A stretch of DNA of 6,555 nucleotides, from contig JAFASB010000539.1 in assembly GCA_019244985.1 (NCBI GenBank), forward strand, positions 1 to 6,555, given 5' to 3'. Made by a program: the position numbers and the translations under genes. The DNA is from Acidimicrobiia bacterium (GTDB lineage Bacteria > Actinomycetota > Acidimicrobiia > Acidimicrobiales > AC-14). The number at the start of each line of letters is the position of its first letter. Position 1 is the first letter of the stretch. This document shows positions 5,762 through 6,555 of this stretch, one piece after another. The notes under the pieces were generated by a model, which saw only the letters and a program-made list of their open reading frames with translations, searched no databases and had not been told where the DNA came from.

Positions 5762-6305
5762 GTGGGCACCGACGCGGCGGCGATCGTGGGGCATTTGGCA
5801 CATGCCGACCGTCGACGCGTCCTGGCGGCGTTGATTCTGGGCGGATCGACCGCCGACGACATCAAGCAAGCGACCGGTCTCGACACCCGCGCCGTGGTCA
5901 CGTCGTTGACCCGGCTCGTCGACAGCGAGCTGGTCCTGCATGACGACGACGACCACTACTGGCTGGTCGAGGAGGCCTTCCGGCAGGCGGTGATCGACGC
6001 CCAGTCCGGTCTCCAGAGCGAGGAGCACGAAGGCCTGCCCGCCGATGCCGCCCGCGTCCTGCGTGCCTTCGTGCGAGACGGGCGGCTCGTCTCCATCCCG
6101 GCGCACCACGCCAAGCGCATCGTCGTCCTTGACCTGATCGCCCAGGACTTCGAGCCTGGCGAGCGCTACCCGGAGCGGAAGGTCAACACCATGCTCCGTA
6201 AGTGGCACGACGACACCGCCGCCCTCCGCCGACCTTGTCGACGAAGGCCTCCTCGACCGCGAGGCCGGCGAGTACTGGCGTGCCGGCGGCTCCTACGAGG
6301 TCTAG
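5762..6305 (+). pseudogene. ArsR-like winged-helix/DUF2087 transcriptional regulator, frameshifted near position 6230
   Basis: GTG 5762 opens a frame with a winged-helix part (residues 10-70: ADRRRVLAALILGG, then DIKQATGLDTRAVVTSLTRLVDSELVL as the HTH, and a wing with DDDDHYWLV) and a DUF2087 domain from about 92 (RVLRAFVRDGRLVSIPA, AKRIVVLDLIAQDFEPGERY, PERKVNTMLRKWHDD). The frame is intact to Arg156 (codon 6227-6229). There the expected continuation shifts one frame: LVDEGLLDREAGEYWRAGG is read from 6237 in frame 3 to a TAG at 6303-6305. The family pattern ALRRxLVDEG suggests loss of two bases in a CCGCCG run, equal to a +1 shift. Unshifted, the frame stays open past the window end, giving a tail of Arg/Pro/Ala-rich residues with no family likeness. 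The whole gene would encode about 181 residues. It is divergent from the aldehyde dehydrogenase, whose promoter it may control. A sequencing error is as likely as true decay. Confidence 0.75.
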
Positions 6306-6555
6306 GGAGCGACGGAACCCCAGTCGGCGAAGCCGCTGGGGTCGTGGCGGCCGAACGTGCCGTGCTCGAACATGCCCCACCCCTCGGCGCCGTCGCAGCT
6401 GGCGCGGGCGACGTGGTCGATGACGCCGAACGGCGTGCGGGCGACGACGCCGGGATCGGTCAGGTCGTAGACCTTGCCCTCGGCGAACTCGTCGCCGTTC
6501 CACTGGCCGTGTCCCCAGTCGGGGTCGCCGCCGTAGCCGGCGCCCACATGCAGGG
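6302..6555 (-). CDS. Conserved actinobacterial protein of unknown function, C-terminal fragment
   Basis: The minus-strand frame enters at the right edge and ends at a TAG read from 6304-6302, giving 83 residues that begin Leu-His-Val-Gly-Ala-Gly-Tyr-Gly. A GTG at 6547 is in frame but is more likely an internal valine, since the frame continues off the edge. The segment is rich in Gly, Trp, Asp and His (GDPDWGHGQW, FGVIDHVARA, GWGMFEHGTFGRHDPSGFADW), which suggests beta-strands with aromatic turns and polar pocket residues. From memory this resembles the C-terminal end of actinobacterial DUF7064-type proteins found near lipid and steroid catabolic genes; I cannot verify that here. The two complementary strands share CTAG at 6302-6305 as overlapping stop codons with the regulator. 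No function is claimed. Confidence 0.7.
   Translation of the reverse strand, partial: LHVGAGYGGDPDWGHGQWNGDEFAEGKVYDLTDPGVVARTPFGVIDHVARASCDGAEGWGMFEHGTFGRHDPSGFADWGSVAP

Noticed and set aside
5942..5953. GAC repeated four times
   Set aside because: It is a short in-frame run coding for four Asp in the wing of the regulator and too short to count as a repeat element.
5729..6208. Minus-strand open frame of 159 codons opposite the regulator
   Set aside because: It is antisense to the clear winged-helix/DUF2087 coding sequence, would remove the divergent promoter region, and shows no family motif.
6233..6555. Continuation of the regulator frame 2 to the window end as real coding sequence
   Set aside because: After 6230 the residues become Arg/Pro then Ala/Val-rich and antisense to the convergent gene, whereas frame 3 restores LVDEGLLDREAGEYWRAGG and a stop exactly at the neighbour's end.

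Overview
The window is GC-rich, dense, single-copy bacterial DNA that looks actinobacterial. Evidence for this is the pervasive G/C third positions, the frequent GTG starts, a member of the mycothiol-dependent maleylpyruvate isomerase-like family (mycothiol is an actinobacterial thiol), and an operator-like palindrome that fits the 14-bp pattern known for the actinobacterial TetR repressor KstR. I cannot name the genus; mycobacteria and relatives, or Acidimicrobiia-type soil or water actinobacteria, would both fit.

Layout. (1) Plus strand, 1-1315: the C-terminal two thirds of a metal-dependent amidohydrolase-2 protein, then after 28 bp a small split-barrel flavin/F420-type (pyridoxamine phosphate oxidase-like) protein. 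(2) Minus strand, 5709 down to 1320: an apparent catabolic operon read right to left: aldehyde dehydrogenase, mycothiol-dependent isomerase-like protein (14 bp gap), a 96-bp gap holding a large near-perfect inverted repeat, a short-chain dehydrogenase, and a second amidohydrolase coupled to it by a TGATG stop/start overlap. The second amidohydrolase is a recognisable paralogue of the one at the left edge and converges on the plus-strand pair with only 4 bp between the stop codons. (3) Plus strand, 5762-6305: a divergently transcribed ArsR-like/DUF2087 regulator whose reading frame is broken near position 6230. (4) Minus strand, 6555 to 6302: the C-terminal end of a conserved actinobacterial protein. 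Its stop codon shares a CTAG with the ancestral stop of the regulator.

How they may work together. An aldehyde dehydrogenase, an alcohol/ketone-type SDR, a thiol-dependent isomerase or transferase and two TIM-barrel hydrolase/decarboxylase paralogues are the kind of set that degrades a cyclic, steroid-like or aromatic/terpenoid carbon source; the substrate cannot be read from the sequence. The 52-64 bp divergent region between the aldehyde dehydrogenase and the regulator holds the palindrome CTGAAACCTGTTTCAG, a full match to the KstR pattern TNNAACNNGTTNNA, so control by a KstR-like TetR repressor is the most specific regulatory inference available.

The least ordinary items are the 53-bp inverted repeat inside the operon (3441-3493), the KstR-like palindrome, and the frameshifted regulator. 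I found no tRNA, rRNA, CRISPR array, insertion sequence or defence system. No stretch longer than about 100 bp lacks a gene. I see no previously undescribed biological system here; it is mostly an ordinary accessory catabolic locus.
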